DNA from: Misgurnus anguillicaudatus
Taxonomy: Eukaryota > Chordata > Actinopteri > Cypriniformes > Cobitidae
Reading direction: 5' to 3'
Assembly: GCF_027580225.2 (NCBI RefSeq)
Contig: NC_073346.2
Coordinates: forward strand, 2,995,001-3,059,000
DNA: 64,000 nucleotides
This document shows positions 38,771 through 49,679 of the stretch, in pieces (the stretch's first letter is position 1; each line of letters begins with the position of its first letter). The notes beneath the pieces were generated by a model that did not search any database, was not told the DNA's origin, and was given only the letters and a program-made list of their open reading frames with translations. The position numbers were made by a program, and so were the translations under genes.

Positions 38771-38851
38771 GGGAACGAAGCATTGCGTCACTTGCCGTGC
38801 TACAAACGTCTACGCAGCGAGTGTATTCGGCTGCGCGCTTCAGTCGAATAA

Positions 38852-39008
38852 TAATGAGCTCCTGACGCTTGAACCGCGCTTATATAAGGACGTGTACTTC
38901 CCGCGCGCGGGTTCAAACGTCATTGGTCTGTACTTTGTACAGACGTTAACCAATAGGCTTCAGTCACGGAGTAAACAGGAGTTTCCCCCATAGCGTCAGC
39001 TAACTGAC
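38852..39008. repeat. DIRS right inverted terminal repeat
   Basis: Inverse complement of the left terminal repeat with very few differences. Followed by the right-end extension CTGTTATTTCAGGGAACCGG up to 39052. Confidence 0.92.
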
Positions 39009-39052
39009 CTGTTATTTCAGGGAACCGGGGTTACGTGAGTAACCTAAGCGTT

Positions 39053-40115
39053 TTTATCGTTGGGGATAACTGACCACTTTTTATGCAGTCGAGATACGCA
39101 TTAAATAATAAATGTTTAATATCAGTCCAAAAGGTCTTAAAAAATTCTATAGATAGAGCATCGATGCCCGTTGATTTACCGTTTCTCATCTGTTTCAAAG
39201 CTGTTTCAATTTCTGTTAAAGTTATATCTTTTTCTAGTAACAATTTATCCTCATCTGTTAGTTTAGTTACACTTTCGTTAACATTTTTCATAAAGGCATC
39301 ACAATCGTTGCTTTGGAATTTTTTCTTCTATAAATTACAATAAAATTGACATACTTCTTCTGTTATTTTTTCTTTGTCTTGAATGATATTTCCATTAATA
39401 TTTAATGTTGTTATAAATTTTTTAGTCCGTCTCCGTTTTTCAAGGCTATAAAATATGCTGAATCCCCCCCCCCCCCCCGCTCAATTCATTTGGCATCTTA
39501 CAAAGGCGCCTTTTGCTTTCTCCATGTATATAACATCCAGTTGGTTTTGTAGTGTGTGTAACTCTTGTGTCTCATCTACAGTTATGTTAGGTTTTCCACA
39601 TAATAAACTTATATTATCAACTATTTCCTTTTGTTTACGTTTACAAAATTTAAACCACTCCCATTTACTTACATCTGACAAATCCATTTCATAAATTTAT
39701 AGACATAATATTCTAATTTGGCTACAGGATTCATCATTTAGCAACAAGGTATTGTTAAATTTCCAAATATTGTTTGATTTATTTTTTTGTTTGATGATGA
39801 ATGACAAACCAATAAGACAATGGTCCATGAGAGGAGATGAATGAATATCACATTTTGGTGTAAGAATAGTAATATTTGGTGACACAAGCCAATAATCTAA
39901 TCTTGAGCATAAGTTAATATCTGCTGGGCTAATCCATGTAAATTGCTTTGTGTTAGGGTGTGTCACTCTCCAATAATCTACCAAGTTATTGGATAAACAA
40001 AAATTGTTTAACATGTCATCATAATCTGGTTGTAATCCTTTAGGAGGTTTTCTGTCAAGCCAGGAATTAGGTACTATATTAAAATCACCTCCTACCTTAA
40101 ATAATAGGGTAGGAG
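39053..40115 (-). mobile_element. L1/Tx1-like LINE, endonuclease end to linker (piece 1)
   Basis: Minus-strand translation from about 40090 gives VGGDFNIVPNSWLDRKPP, then FTWISPADINLCSRLDYWLV and MDHCLIGLSF. These are the C-terminal half of the APE-type endonuclease (GDFN, SRLDYW and the DH pair). The linker follows (ITLTEIETALKQMRNGKSTG, IEFFKTFWTDIKHLLF). The N-terminal half of the endonuclease and all of ORF1 are missing, so the copy was 5' truncated. A C homopolymer of about 17 bp at 39463-39479 lies inside. Confidence 0.93.
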
Positions 40116-40783
40116 GGGGGGGGGGTTCACCTGCATCCGAAAGGTATATTTTTTAACCTAGTTTTTTGTAATCCCTAAAGTGTAATCCCTTATGCAAAGA
40201 TGAAGAGAAAATGGGGTGGATTGTGTCTGTAGGATGTATTGGTCAGATTTTATGTAGATTTAAAGTTTTAATTTTTCACAACCTAATACCAAGCACGGCC
40301 ACAAAAATGGTACAAAAAAAAATCACATATGGGACAATAATTTGTGTGGGGAACATCAAAATTCCTTTTCTAGACACCTTAAGGATTAACTAGGTTAAAA
40401 AAAATATACCTTTCGGGTGCAGGTGAACCCCCTGTTGGATTGGAAATTAAACTGACTTAAGGACTGTCAGATAGGTACACTTTATCCTGGTGAACCGATT
40501 AGAGTCCAAGAATTGAGTCAAGCACCATTCAGATATTGATTAAACTTTACTGGAGAAAGGAGGGTTTGTATATGTGTGGTTTTCTTTGATGTACGCACAC
40601 ACTTGAACTTGAAACGGCTCGTAGCGCTTCCTCACAGCTCCCTTCACATTCACCTGAGTCTCTTCACGACGGGCATGGGCTTAAAGGGGACACGCACGGG
40701 CTTATAGAGGACACGCACGGGCTTAAAGGGGCCGCGCACGCAAGCCGTTTATACACCCCCCCCCCCCCCTTCCTACCAGACTA
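40116..40783. mobile_element. G/C-homopolymer-ended insert with inner MITE
   Basis: Bounded by GGTAGGA plus a G run (about 40108-40124) and a C run plus TTCCTACC (40758-40782), which are mutual inverses. Inside at about 40124-40434 is a MITE with long inverted ends (GGTTCACCTGCATCCGAAAG). After it comes a threefold 25-26-bp repeat with GACACGCACGGGCTT (about 40676-40740). Between 40435 and 40670 nothing is recognised. This is the 5' edge of the LINE block. Confidence 0.6.
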
Positions 40784-40888
40784 AAAACTGTCCGTCTGAC
40801 AGAAGAAGCGCACTGTCTGTAAAAGAAAGGTTCTGCCTTACTTTTCGTCCGTAGCACATTGAAGCACGTGATTTGGCTTTCTATGTTT
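40784..40888. repeat. rrp15 5' flank, right copy of the ~104-bp direct repeat
   Basis: Near-identical to 11692-11771 joined to 12261-12284. It includes the uninterrupted version of the hAT insertion site and a CACGTG near 40866. Its right side continues into sequence absent at the left copy. It reads as the second half of a long target-site duplication, or as a small segmental duplication, bracketing the LINE block. Confidence 0.85.
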
Positions 40889-41100
40889 CTAATAACATTC
40901 AAAAACAAATTTCCATAGTGCTTTCACAGTTTTGCATTGTTGCAAAGCAGCTTCTTAGAAAATACATTTTAGCACAAACAGCAGAGACACAGATAATGTA
41001 AAAAATTAATAATCATAGGCCTCCATCCACATAAAGTACACATGAAATTTTCAGAATGTATATAGGCTAACAATCATAGCACTTGTCGCTTGGTGTAAGT
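40889..41100. other. possible ancestral rrp15 upstream sequence
   Basis: AT-rich, unassigned. If the 104-bp repeats are a target-site duplication, this is the DNA that originally lay just beyond them. Confidence 0.4.
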
Positions 41101-41211
41101 CAGGGCTATTCAATTAGTTTGTAGTGGGGGCCAGTTCATGAAAAGCATCTCAAATGAGGGGCCGGAAATATAACAGTGATGATGTCTACATTTTCCTACA
41201 TTTAAACATAC

Positions 41212-41711
41212 CAGTGCTTCTCAAATAGTGGGGCGGGACCCCCAGGGGGGGCTCGAAGTGACACCAGGGGGGGTGCACGAGCCCCCGGGGAAAATACTTT
41301 TTCAGGAAGTGATTTTTTTGCACCGTCACTTAAAGACATTACACCCCAATCACGCTGATAAGCCGCTTGATTTTTTTATTATTATTTATTGATTATATTT
41401 AATTTAATTTTTCAGTATCAAATGGTCAAAAAATATTATACTTTATATAAGGATTGATTTTTTTATTTCAGGCAAGTTGATGCATTTTAAGTCTTTTCTG
41501 TTACAGACTAAAAACAATGTTAATAAAGTTATTCTTTGTTGTAAGTTGATCGATATTTCCTATTTTGTTTTCTTTTTGTTTTCAATGTTTTGCAGATGTG
41601 TAATTTTATAGACAAATTATACTATTTACAGTCGCGGCGAAGAGTTGGGGGGGCGCGAAATGTTTACTTCTTCTTAGGGGGGGTGTGACGGAAAATAATT
41701 GAGAAGCACTG
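41212..41711. mobile_element. 500-bp hAT MITE
   Basis: CAGTGCTTCTCAAATAGTGG at the start and ATAATTGAGAAGCACTG at the end, with the 8-bp direct repeat AAACATAC (41204-41211, 41712-41719). AT-rich middle, no coding. Inserted near the 3' terminus of the older hAT. Confidence 0.95.
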
Positions 41712-41719
41712 AAACATAC

Positions 41720-42495
41720 TAATGTTATATTTTGAAACTGCATAAAAACAAAATCAGTGCATTGTACAATAGGCTTTTTCTACAAACATGTATTTTGAAA
41801 CTGCATTCAACAACATTAGTGCATTATTAGATGTCTAAGTAGGCTCTACATCCAGACATGTTCATATGTTGTATTTTAAAATTGCATAACAACATAAGTG
41901 CACTGTAAAATGCCCAAGTAAGCTTTATTCTACATTTAAATAGGTAAATAAGATCCATATCACACTCATTGAGAATTTAACTTATTTACTCACTTCAGTG
42001 CACATAACAAAAGAATTTATAATATGGAACATAACATTGTTTTATGCTGATTTTGTCAAAGCTAATTATTACAGTAGCCCTATTTAAACTACAACAGCCA
42101 TCTTAATAATTGGCAAACATTAGGCTACCTTCTAATAAGACAGAATATGTTTTTAGATTGCGCAAGAGTAGTAAAATCAGGTGTATGTTTGTCAGCGCGA
42201 TACGCATACAGTGGTGCCGGTGCTGGGCTGTGATACACAGCTGCTATCAGTTTGAATTTGTATGGGCAGCGAATATGTTTGTTTTATTTGTTTTGTTTTG
42301 TTTTTCCCTTTGTTATTCAACACATGTAAATAGAGTCACTTTCTGTGTTTGCATTATATAATAAAAAAGTGTTGTTTTTTATTATTGTATTTTTCTAATA
42401 TGTGAAGCTTGTAACCTATAGGCTCCTCACTGTGAATAAAGTTATTTTGGTCATGAAAAATGAATATTAATAAAAGAAATCAAGCCACAATTTCT
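41720..42495. other. hAT 3' region, no gene
   Basis: AT-rich, with several repeats of ACATTAGTGCATT-like sequence (about 41730-41910). It lies between the terminus and the transposase tail, so probably 3' untranslated or filler sequence of the hAT. Confidence 0.4.
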
Positions 42496-42499
42496 TTTT

Positions 42500-42712
42500 T
42501 TAGAGATTTTTATTCAAAAATATTAATTTCTCTGCTTTGGAAGGACTTAGCCTACTTCTTTTTTTACAGATAATTTCTCCAGCCTTTGAAAAAGTACTCT
42601 CACAAGGGACACTTGTTGCTGGCATACAAATATATTTTAGCAGGACATACAAATGTGGAAAGATTACTGCTCTCTCTTTCAAGTAAGTTAGTGGATCATG
42701 AGTTCTGGGCAA
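42500..42712 (-). pseudogene. hAT transposase dimerisation domain (hATC)
   Basis: The 70-residue frame reads DPLTYLKERAVIFPHLYVLL, then PATSVPCESTFSKAGEI and RLSPSKAEKLIFLNKN. This is the C-terminal hAT dimerisation domain, with the usual S.P.E..FS.AG core. The Trp pair normal after DPL is replaced by Tyr-Leu. The catalytic part normally found before it is absent. Confidence 0.9.
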
Positions 42713-42823
42713 ATACGCATCGTTGGTGTATTTTATTCACTTCCACTGTTGCATCAGCTGTAGCATTGTGTATCATCTGGGTTTGACTGTCCTGTCTTTC
42801 TACTGGTGTTGATGTTGATGATG

Positions 42824-42958
42824 AAGCTTGTTCACAAATGCCCTGAATCCCTTATCCTCCACGATGGGGAAGGGCTGCAGATCCTTCACCACCATGTTTA
42901 GAAGAGCCTCATTTAAAGACGGAGTCCATGATGTTGGAAAGACAATGTTGATATTTGA
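42824..42958 (-). pseudogene. hAT transposase DNA-binding domain fragment
   Basis: Minus strand reads NEALLNMVVKDLQPFPIVED, then GFRAFVNKL, the Hermes-type DNA-binding domain segment of ZBED-like hAT transposases. Only about 110 bp separate it from the dimerisation domain, so the RNase-H-like catalytic core has been deleted. Confidence 0.85.
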
Positions 42959-43554
42959 AATCACCTAAACAAACATGCCCCTACCCCAATAGAATCTGGA
43001 CCTTCTGTTGATAGATCCGCCCCACACATACGCAACCCGGCAAGTATGTCGGTTAGTAGACACGCTCCTTACTACTGATTGGCTATTAGTGTGTTTTGGT
43101 AGTTGGCCCGTCTCCTTTTCCAAAGCGTTTTTCAAACATCATGGATTCCGCCTTTAATTCCCTCTGTCTGACTTTTAAAAGAGAAGATAAAACATACTTT
43201 TAGACAAATTAATTGGAAACATACAGCTTTAATTAGTGCACATCTATTAAAAGTATAGCCTACTGGTTCATTATTTGGAAACCTTTCTAAACAAAGTTAT
43301 GTTATAAATGTTTATGCTCAGTGTGCAGAGAAAAATGTAATGGAATGTAGAACTATAACAAATAGGACAACCAAAATGATGTCGTCACTGGCAGTATATT
43401 GGGTACTCATATGTATACCTATAAAATGTATATTCAGGCAATATTATATTTAAGCAATATCGCACGAGTAGGAATGTGATATAGCTCTATATCATCACGG
43501 CTGTGATTAGGCCAGAGGCACGAGTGCCGGAGGCAATCACAGCCGTGATGATAT

Positions 43555-44795
43555 AGAGCTATATCACACGACTCCGAGAGCGATATTGCTTTTATACAAC
43601 AGTTCGACGGCACACGTTTGAAAAACGAAAACTAGAAAACAACAACGGAGTTATTTTAAAAGCCTCTTTGTTTGAGAACTACTTCTTCCGCCACGGATTT
43701 GAGGGCGGCCAGAATGACAGGTAAAACTTTCGGCTGCTTTGAATCTCATAATAACTCAATGGACGGAAAAGCTGTTACTTTATATTACCGTTTCTTGGTC
43801 ACAAAGTGTAGTTTTAAGATTAGTTCAGTCGAGAATGTATATGTATTATATTTAAATCTGCAGTCGATTAGTAAAGATAGCGCCTGTTTGAACGTTTGCT
43901 TAGTGAGATTCGGTACGAATGAGAACCAAAGCATGAGCGGACGTCAGTGTTCACTCGCCCCGCTGACCACCGCCCTCTCTGGGCTACATCTCTGACAGGG
44001 ATTCCCTGGCTCTGATATTCGCCTTGTTTGTTTATGATCGTCAAAATGAGATCAAATCTGCAGTATTTGGTGTCATGATCAAACTATTACTTGTTTTTTT
44101 TATTCATATTTAGTGTCTTTTGTGTTGTTATTGTTTTGGCGCGAGGTAAAAGTTAATAAAACTATACTTGTATAACGTTACTATTGCTTTCTCATTTATT
44201 CTTAACGCGATACGAGCACTCGATTAATATTATTAAACTTTGTTCTTGTCAGTACTATACAAAACGTTTTTTTATAAGTGTCAGAGAGATGTTTTTGCAT
44301 GCTGCTTATAAATATACCAGTGGCGATATCTCATAACATGTTTTAATAGTCACGTCACGATAAAGTAAATGATCAATGTCCACATTTAAAAGCTGCGGTG
44401 CTTACCTGCAGTTCCACGGTGTTTTCGCGTTCTGATAAGTGATATAGCTGTTTATATTCCTCTTTCCAAGTGTTAATAGTCCACACGATGTGACAAGACA
44501 TTTATTCCATTAAGTTTAACGTAACATCCAAGAGCGCTGATCTTTGACAGAATAATAACTTCCGATTGGGGATTCACAGACTGATTTATGAGCTAGTAAA
44601 CTAATGAGACACACGGAGAGTGATTCAAAACAGGGCGTCTGTGTTTTTCCATTCAGAGATGAGCCTGTTTAGGAACTCCATTCACTAGGTGGCGGAATAA
44701 TACGAAAGGTGAAGCGGTTACAGTGCCGTTATCAGCACAATATCGCATAGCTCTTAGCCAATCAGATTCGAGAACCAGAAAGAACTGTTGTATAA
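43555..44795. mobile_element. 1.24-kb repeat element, tandem copy 1
   Basis: Starts at AGAGCTATATCACACGACTC and contains ACAACAGTTCGACGGCACAC near its left and AACTGTTGTATA at its right, which pair as inverted ends. The same sequence follows directly as copy 2. Just before it, 43480-43566 holds a perfect 33-bp inverted repeat (GTGATATAGCTCTATATCAT and its inverse). No coding frame recognised. Confidence 0.8.
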
Positions 44796-44987
44796 AGAGC
44801 TATATCACACGACTCCGAGAGCGATATTGCTTTTATTCAACAGTTCGACGGCACACGTTTGAAAAAAGAAAACTAGAAAACAACAACGGAGTTATTGTAA
44901 AAGCCTCTTTGTTTGGGAACTACTTTCTTCCGCCACGGATTTGAGGGCGGCCAGAATGACAGGTAACACTTTCGGCTGCTTTGAATC

Positions 44988-46703
44988 CAGGGACGTCGTT
45001 AGGCCTATTTTAGGGGGGCTGAAGCTACCCCAAAATGTTCCTAAGCCCCCCTAAATGATTATAAGAACAACAGTAAAATTTGATTTATCAAAAACCGAAT
45101 CCTCATTAATATTTAGACTCAACAAATGTTATATATCCAGCTACAAAAAAAACAGGACAAAATACGCTAGATGTCGAACGTCAAGTGACCAAACCGGAAA
45201 ACGGCGATCGCTTCCAGTTGCCTGTATTAGTGATGGGTCGTTCGCGAACGAGCGGCTCTAGAGCTGATTCTTTGTAGCGAACGAGCAGAGCCGAATCTTC
45301 AGACGCAGGCAGGGGAGCCGGCTCTTCTAAGGGAGCCGAGCCAGAAGAGCCGAATCTATGAAAAGAGCCGGACTGCCATCACTAAAATGTAGAGCCAGAG
45401 CTTGAGCCGAAAGACCCGAATCAATGGAAAGAGCCGGACTGCCCATCACTAATACACACGCTAGTACGCACGCTAATGGTGAAATAAAGATTGGTAAGTG
45501 TCGTGATACGGAGGAGTGAAATTGTAAGTTGTTTTTAATTACCTGCTGGTTGCTTACCTTTAGCTACGTTTTCTTGAGGCAAAGGAATGGGAATATTTTG
45601 GTTTGCTATGTCATGAAAAACTTGATGAGCAGATGAGATGGATATTAGAAAATATTTTAGGAGAGAGAAAGAGAAGCAGCTGCAGGAGATTGGCAGGCCA
45701 GTTGATTCTGAGGGAGCCAGACCCGGTGTGATTGAGGTCAGTAATGGTCTATAGGTCTAAGGATAGTTTTTCTTTTCTTTTCTTGAATTTCTTATAACAA
45801 TAAGCATTTGTTGGCAGGTCTAGGCACTATGCATAGCATACACTACATTTTTTTTCATTGTATTTAATATGCTAGCTATATTCTAACTAGGCCTGAGACT
45901 ATTTTAATCATATAATGTGATAAATTAAATATTAAATACGTAGATGTTACCTAAAAGTAGGCTAAAGATGAGTAAATGCCCACACTCTCCACAGATACAC
46001 ATGTGAAACAAAAATGAAAGCAGTCATACAGTACATATTATACAGTAATCATTACTCCAAATCTTTTATTCCTTCCGCCATCAGGTTATTGATTTTATAA
46101 AGTAGCCACTTTAAAAAGGATCCATATCAATAGCTTACCTGGTAAAATACTGCCTTTTTGTTGTTGATTTATATTATACATTGTATTCATTTGGCAGAAT
46201 AAATCCTCTTTAATTGAGAAATGCTCAAACCTGTGTGTTGTCAAATATCACTATGACTTTAAAACTCTAGTTCTTGGGTTAAACTGTATGCAAGTCAAAC
46301 AAAATTGCACTCTGATTGAACCTATCCACCATAGCATTCTGTGTGAGGACAACTTAATATAGAAATTAGATATAGTATGCTATTACTTTATCATACAGTT
46401 ACAAAAGCATACAGATAGCATTTAAGTCATTGCTTATAGAATAACTAATCAGGAGCAAAGTCTGGCCTAAATTCCCCCATGCAGCTTTGATGTGTCTAAA
46501 AGCTAACATTACAGTAACTTTTATTTAACAGAGTAGAAATGGAAGAGGAGGATATGTCTGTCATGTTTTACTTGTTAACATCTTGGTTTCTTGACTGGTT
46601 GTATTGTAGCTCAGATGTGAGTGCAAAAATTTTGCAAACATAAGTTACAAATACTCTGTGGGCTGAGCCCCCCCCCTGTCTTCCAATCCTAGTGACGTCC
46701 CTG
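44988..46703. mobile_element. 1.7-kb hAT-like element
   Basis: CAGGGACGTCGTTAGG at the left and CCTAGTGACGTCCCTG at the right, with direct repeat TTTGAATC (44980-44987, 46704-46711). Copy 1 of the host repeat carries the uninterrupted site near 43738. It encodes no recognisable transposase. A smaller element lies inside at about 45230-45452, with TAGTGATGGGTCGTTCGCGA and CCCATCACTA ends. Confidence 0.94.
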
Positions 46704-46952
46704 TTTGAATCTCATAATAACTCAATGGACGGATAGACGTTTCTTTATATTAACGTTTTGGTCACAAAGTGTAGTTTTAAGATTAGTTCAGTCGAGAATA
46801 TATATGTATTATATTTAAATCTGCAGTTGATTAGTAAAGATAGCGCCTGTTTGAACGTTTGCTTAGTAAGATGCGTATGAGAACCAGAGCATGAGCGGAC
46901 GTCAGTGTTCACTCGCCCCGCTGACCACCGCCCTCTCTGGGCTACATCTCTG

Positions 46953-48127
46953 CAGTGTTGTATAAAGTACTAGAAAGCAATACTTGAGTAAAAGTACAAG
47001 TATTGTACTAGAAAAAGACTTTGGTAGAAGTGAAAGTTGTCTTTTAAAATATTACTCAAGTAAAAGTCTTAAAGTATCTGATATATACTGTACTTAAGAA
47101 TCAAAAGTAATTTTCTGATATTTAATGTACTTAAGTATTTGAAGTAGAAGTAAAAAGTTTTTTTTTTTTAAAGCAAGCGGTTAGAACTTTGATTGTGAAA
47201 TTTATTGTGGCTTACTTATAGTAAAGCATATTCAGGGTTCCCATTATCTTCTTAATCTCATTGGCTGTCCACATGAAGACGCGTATCACTGTATACGTAT
47301 AAATTTGTTATTGGCGTTTCATCCACACGGATCCGGCGTTTTGGGAGACTGAATCCGCTATTTTTTGAAACCGGGTCCTAAAGTGGAAAAATCTGAAACC
47401 GACACCCTTGCGGTTTCGTCTGTACAGCCAATCCGTATATTTTGTGAAGCGAAAACGTCATCACATGACGTGTCGGAAGCGTCACACATAACAGCAACAA
47501 CAAAAACGGCGGACTACGTGATTGTGTTCGTGCTACAGAAGCTACTAAAGCCTACTAGCTTTATTACAGCAAAATCTATTGCTTCTATGAAATTGTGGTG
47601 ACCAACAAGCGATAATGGACAACACCATACGTTGGTTATGCGCATGCTCAAAGTCTTCTTCTCCGTGTATAGTGTATATCTGTGGCAGAATTACAGCGCC
47701 CCATACTGGTCCGGCATATATACTACACCGCTTTCAGTCGGTTTCAGTAGTTTCGTTTTTACGGATTATTTTTTAAGAGCAAGGAAAAAATATGATCGGA
47801 TAGGGAATGCACCGGCTTCGTGTGGACAAAATAGAGTGTGCATGAAATAGAGTGTGTGGAGCGTAATGCAATCTAGAAGCACTGATTCGCCAAAACCTCC
47901 CTTATTGAGTTCGCACACATTTCTTCTGATTTTATTTTGAAGTAACGAGTAACGAATATGCTTAGTGGAAATATATCGGAGTAAAAGTATACATTTTATC
48001 TAGAAAATGTAGTGGAGTAAAAGTGAAAGTTGACATAAATTTAAATAGCGAAGTAAAGTACAAATACGTGAAATTTCTACTTAAGTACAGTAACAAAGTA
48101 TTTTTACTTCGTTACATTACAACACTG
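46953..48127. mobile_element. 1.2-kb hAT-like element
   Basis: CAGTGTTGTATAAAGTACTA to GTTACATTACAACACTG, with direct repeat CATCTCTG (46945-46952, 48128-48135). Copy 1 has the empty site near 43985. Arms are rich in AGTAAAAGTA repeats. A second element with TGTCCACATGAAG / CTTCGTGTGGACA ends (about 47266-47829) lies in its middle. Confidence 0.94.
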
Positions 48128-49169
48128 CATCTCTGACTGGCTCTGATGTTGGCCCTGTCTGTATGATGGTCAAAAATGAGATCAAATCAGCAGTATTTGG
48201 TGTCATGGTGAAACTATTACTTGGTTTCTTATTCATATTTAGTGTCTTTTGTGTTGTTACTGTTTTGGCGCGAGGTAAAAGTTAATAAAACTATACTTAT
48301 ATAATGTTACTATTGCTTTCCCATTTAATCTTAACGATATAATACGAGCACTCGATTATTATTAGACTTTGTTCCTGTCAGTACTATATAAAACTGTTTT
48401 TTATAAGTGTCAGAGATATGTTTTTTTGCATGCTGCTTATAAATATACCAGTGGCGATATCTCATAACGTGTTTTAATAGTCACGTCACGATAAAATAAA
48501 TGATCAATGTCCACATTTAACAGCTGTGGTGCTTACCTGCGGTTCCACGGTGTTTTCGCGTTCTGATGAGAGAGATCACTCCAGAAAAAAATATTGTTTA
48601 CATTCCTCTTTCCAAATGTTAATTGTCCACACGATGTGACAAGACATTACTCCTATTAAGTTTATTGTAACATCCAAGAGCGCTGATCTTTGATGGAATA
48701 GACGCTTCCGATTGGGATTCACAAACTGATTCACGAGCCAGTGAACTAATGAGACACACCAAGAGTGTTTAAAGACAGCGCGCCGTCTGTGTGTGTGCAT
48801 GCAGTTTTACCAGTCAGAGACGAGCCTGTATCACTAATACTAAAATGACCAGCAGGTGGCGGAATGATACAAAATGTTGAAGCGGTTACTGTGCCGTTAT
48901 CAGTAGAATATTGCACGCCTTTTAGCCAATCAGATTCGAGAACCAGAAAGAACTGTTGTATAATATATTATATTCACATTGAAGCTATTTTTAACATGAT
49001 TGGCAATGGTGATTGGGGCATTAGGTTGTAGGGCATAGGGCTATGGACTTTATAAACAGTGTCCCAAAAGGTTGTAATTATATTTCAATTATAATTATAT
49101 TTCAAACAATGCATACCTTGCTTAGATGGCCTAGCAGTGTCAATAGCAGGCCTAGGTACAGTGGGAATG

Positions 49170-49350
49170 TCATCCCCTGCACCCTGCAAATATCAGGATG
49201 AGTGCTCCTCAAATGGGGCATCATGGATGACGTATTGTTGCAGTAGGCTAGATACCGATCACAATACACACATCTCACTTTATTTGGGGTTTCTAAATGG
49301 AAATGCTCCCACACCACAGATGTACGGCATCTCTTCTGGGGAGCCTCCAT
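49170..49350 (-). pseudogene. BED zinc finger of hAT transposase
   Basis: Minus strand begins MEAPQKRCRTSVVWEHFHLE and continues with RCVYCDRYLAYCNNTSSMMP, HLRSTHPD. This has the BED-finger order: aromatic VWEHF, a CxxC pair, then the HxxxxH pair. It is the expected N-terminus for the DNA-binding and dimerisation domains found at 42.5-43.0 kb on the same strand. It could have come from a ZBED-type host gene, but the neighbourhood favours the transposon. Confidence 0.85.
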
Positions 49351-49351
49351 T

Positions 49352-49525
49352 TTATCTATCTATGCAAATCTATCTTTCTATCTATATGAATTTATCTATG
49401 TATCTATAATCTATGTATTTATATGTTTCTATAATCTATCTATATATGCATCTATCTATTAATCTAGCTGTCTATGTATATTTATATCTATGTATCTATT
49501 AATGTGTCACTATATGTATACTCTC
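49352..49525. repeat. degenerate (TCTA)n microsatellite
   Basis: Irregular TCTATCTA/TCTATGTA runs with many interruptions. Length variation likely. Confidence 0.9.
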
Positions 49526-49679
49526 TCTGTCTCTTGCCTATCAGTCAATGTTTTGTGTAAATTTAAATGTAAGCCTAAATTGCCTGTAACTAATCAAATC
49601 ACACTGTGTCACTATATCACCAAAAATCCGCTATCGCAAAATCAAACTCCTCTCACAAAAACCCACGAGATCAATATCA

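Larger units (their letters stand above)
30737..39049 (+). mobile_element. DIRS-type tyrosine-recombinase retrotransposon, 8.3 kb
   Basis: Inverted terminal repeats (30769-30924 and 38852-39008) and an internal complementary region (about 38675-38770) give the split-terminus layout that defines DIRS elements. GTT occurs at both junctions (30737-30739, 39050-39052), and AAC marks the matching centre of the internal region. Excision leaving one GTT rejoins the LINE in frame (LSPTIKT then DVITLLPKPNKD). Plus-strand remnants of RNase H and tyrosine recombinase are decayed by stops and frameshifts. A 3.2-kb hAT-like element sits in its left part. DIRS elements integrate through a recombinase without the longer target duplications of other retrotransposons, matching what is seen. 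Confidence 0.93.
44796..48962. mobile_element. 1.24-kb repeat element, tandem copy 2, split by two hATs
   Basis: Follows copy 1 head to tail. After removing the two inserts and one copy of each 8-bp duplication, its length is about 1.26 kb, matching copy 1. Its segments are 44796-44987, 46704-46952 and 48128-48962. Confidence 0.85.
41101..49350 (-). mobile_element. decayed hAT transposon with later insertions
   Basis: A hAT terminus CAGGGCTATTCAATTAG starts at 41101. On the minus strand the transposase order is BED finger (49350-49170), Hermes-type DNA-binding domain (42958-42824), dimerisation domain (42712-42500). About 6 kb of other repeats (43.4-48.96 kb) separates the first two. The matching far terminus was not found, so the 49350 end is approximate. 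The catalytic core is missing. Confidence 0.7.
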
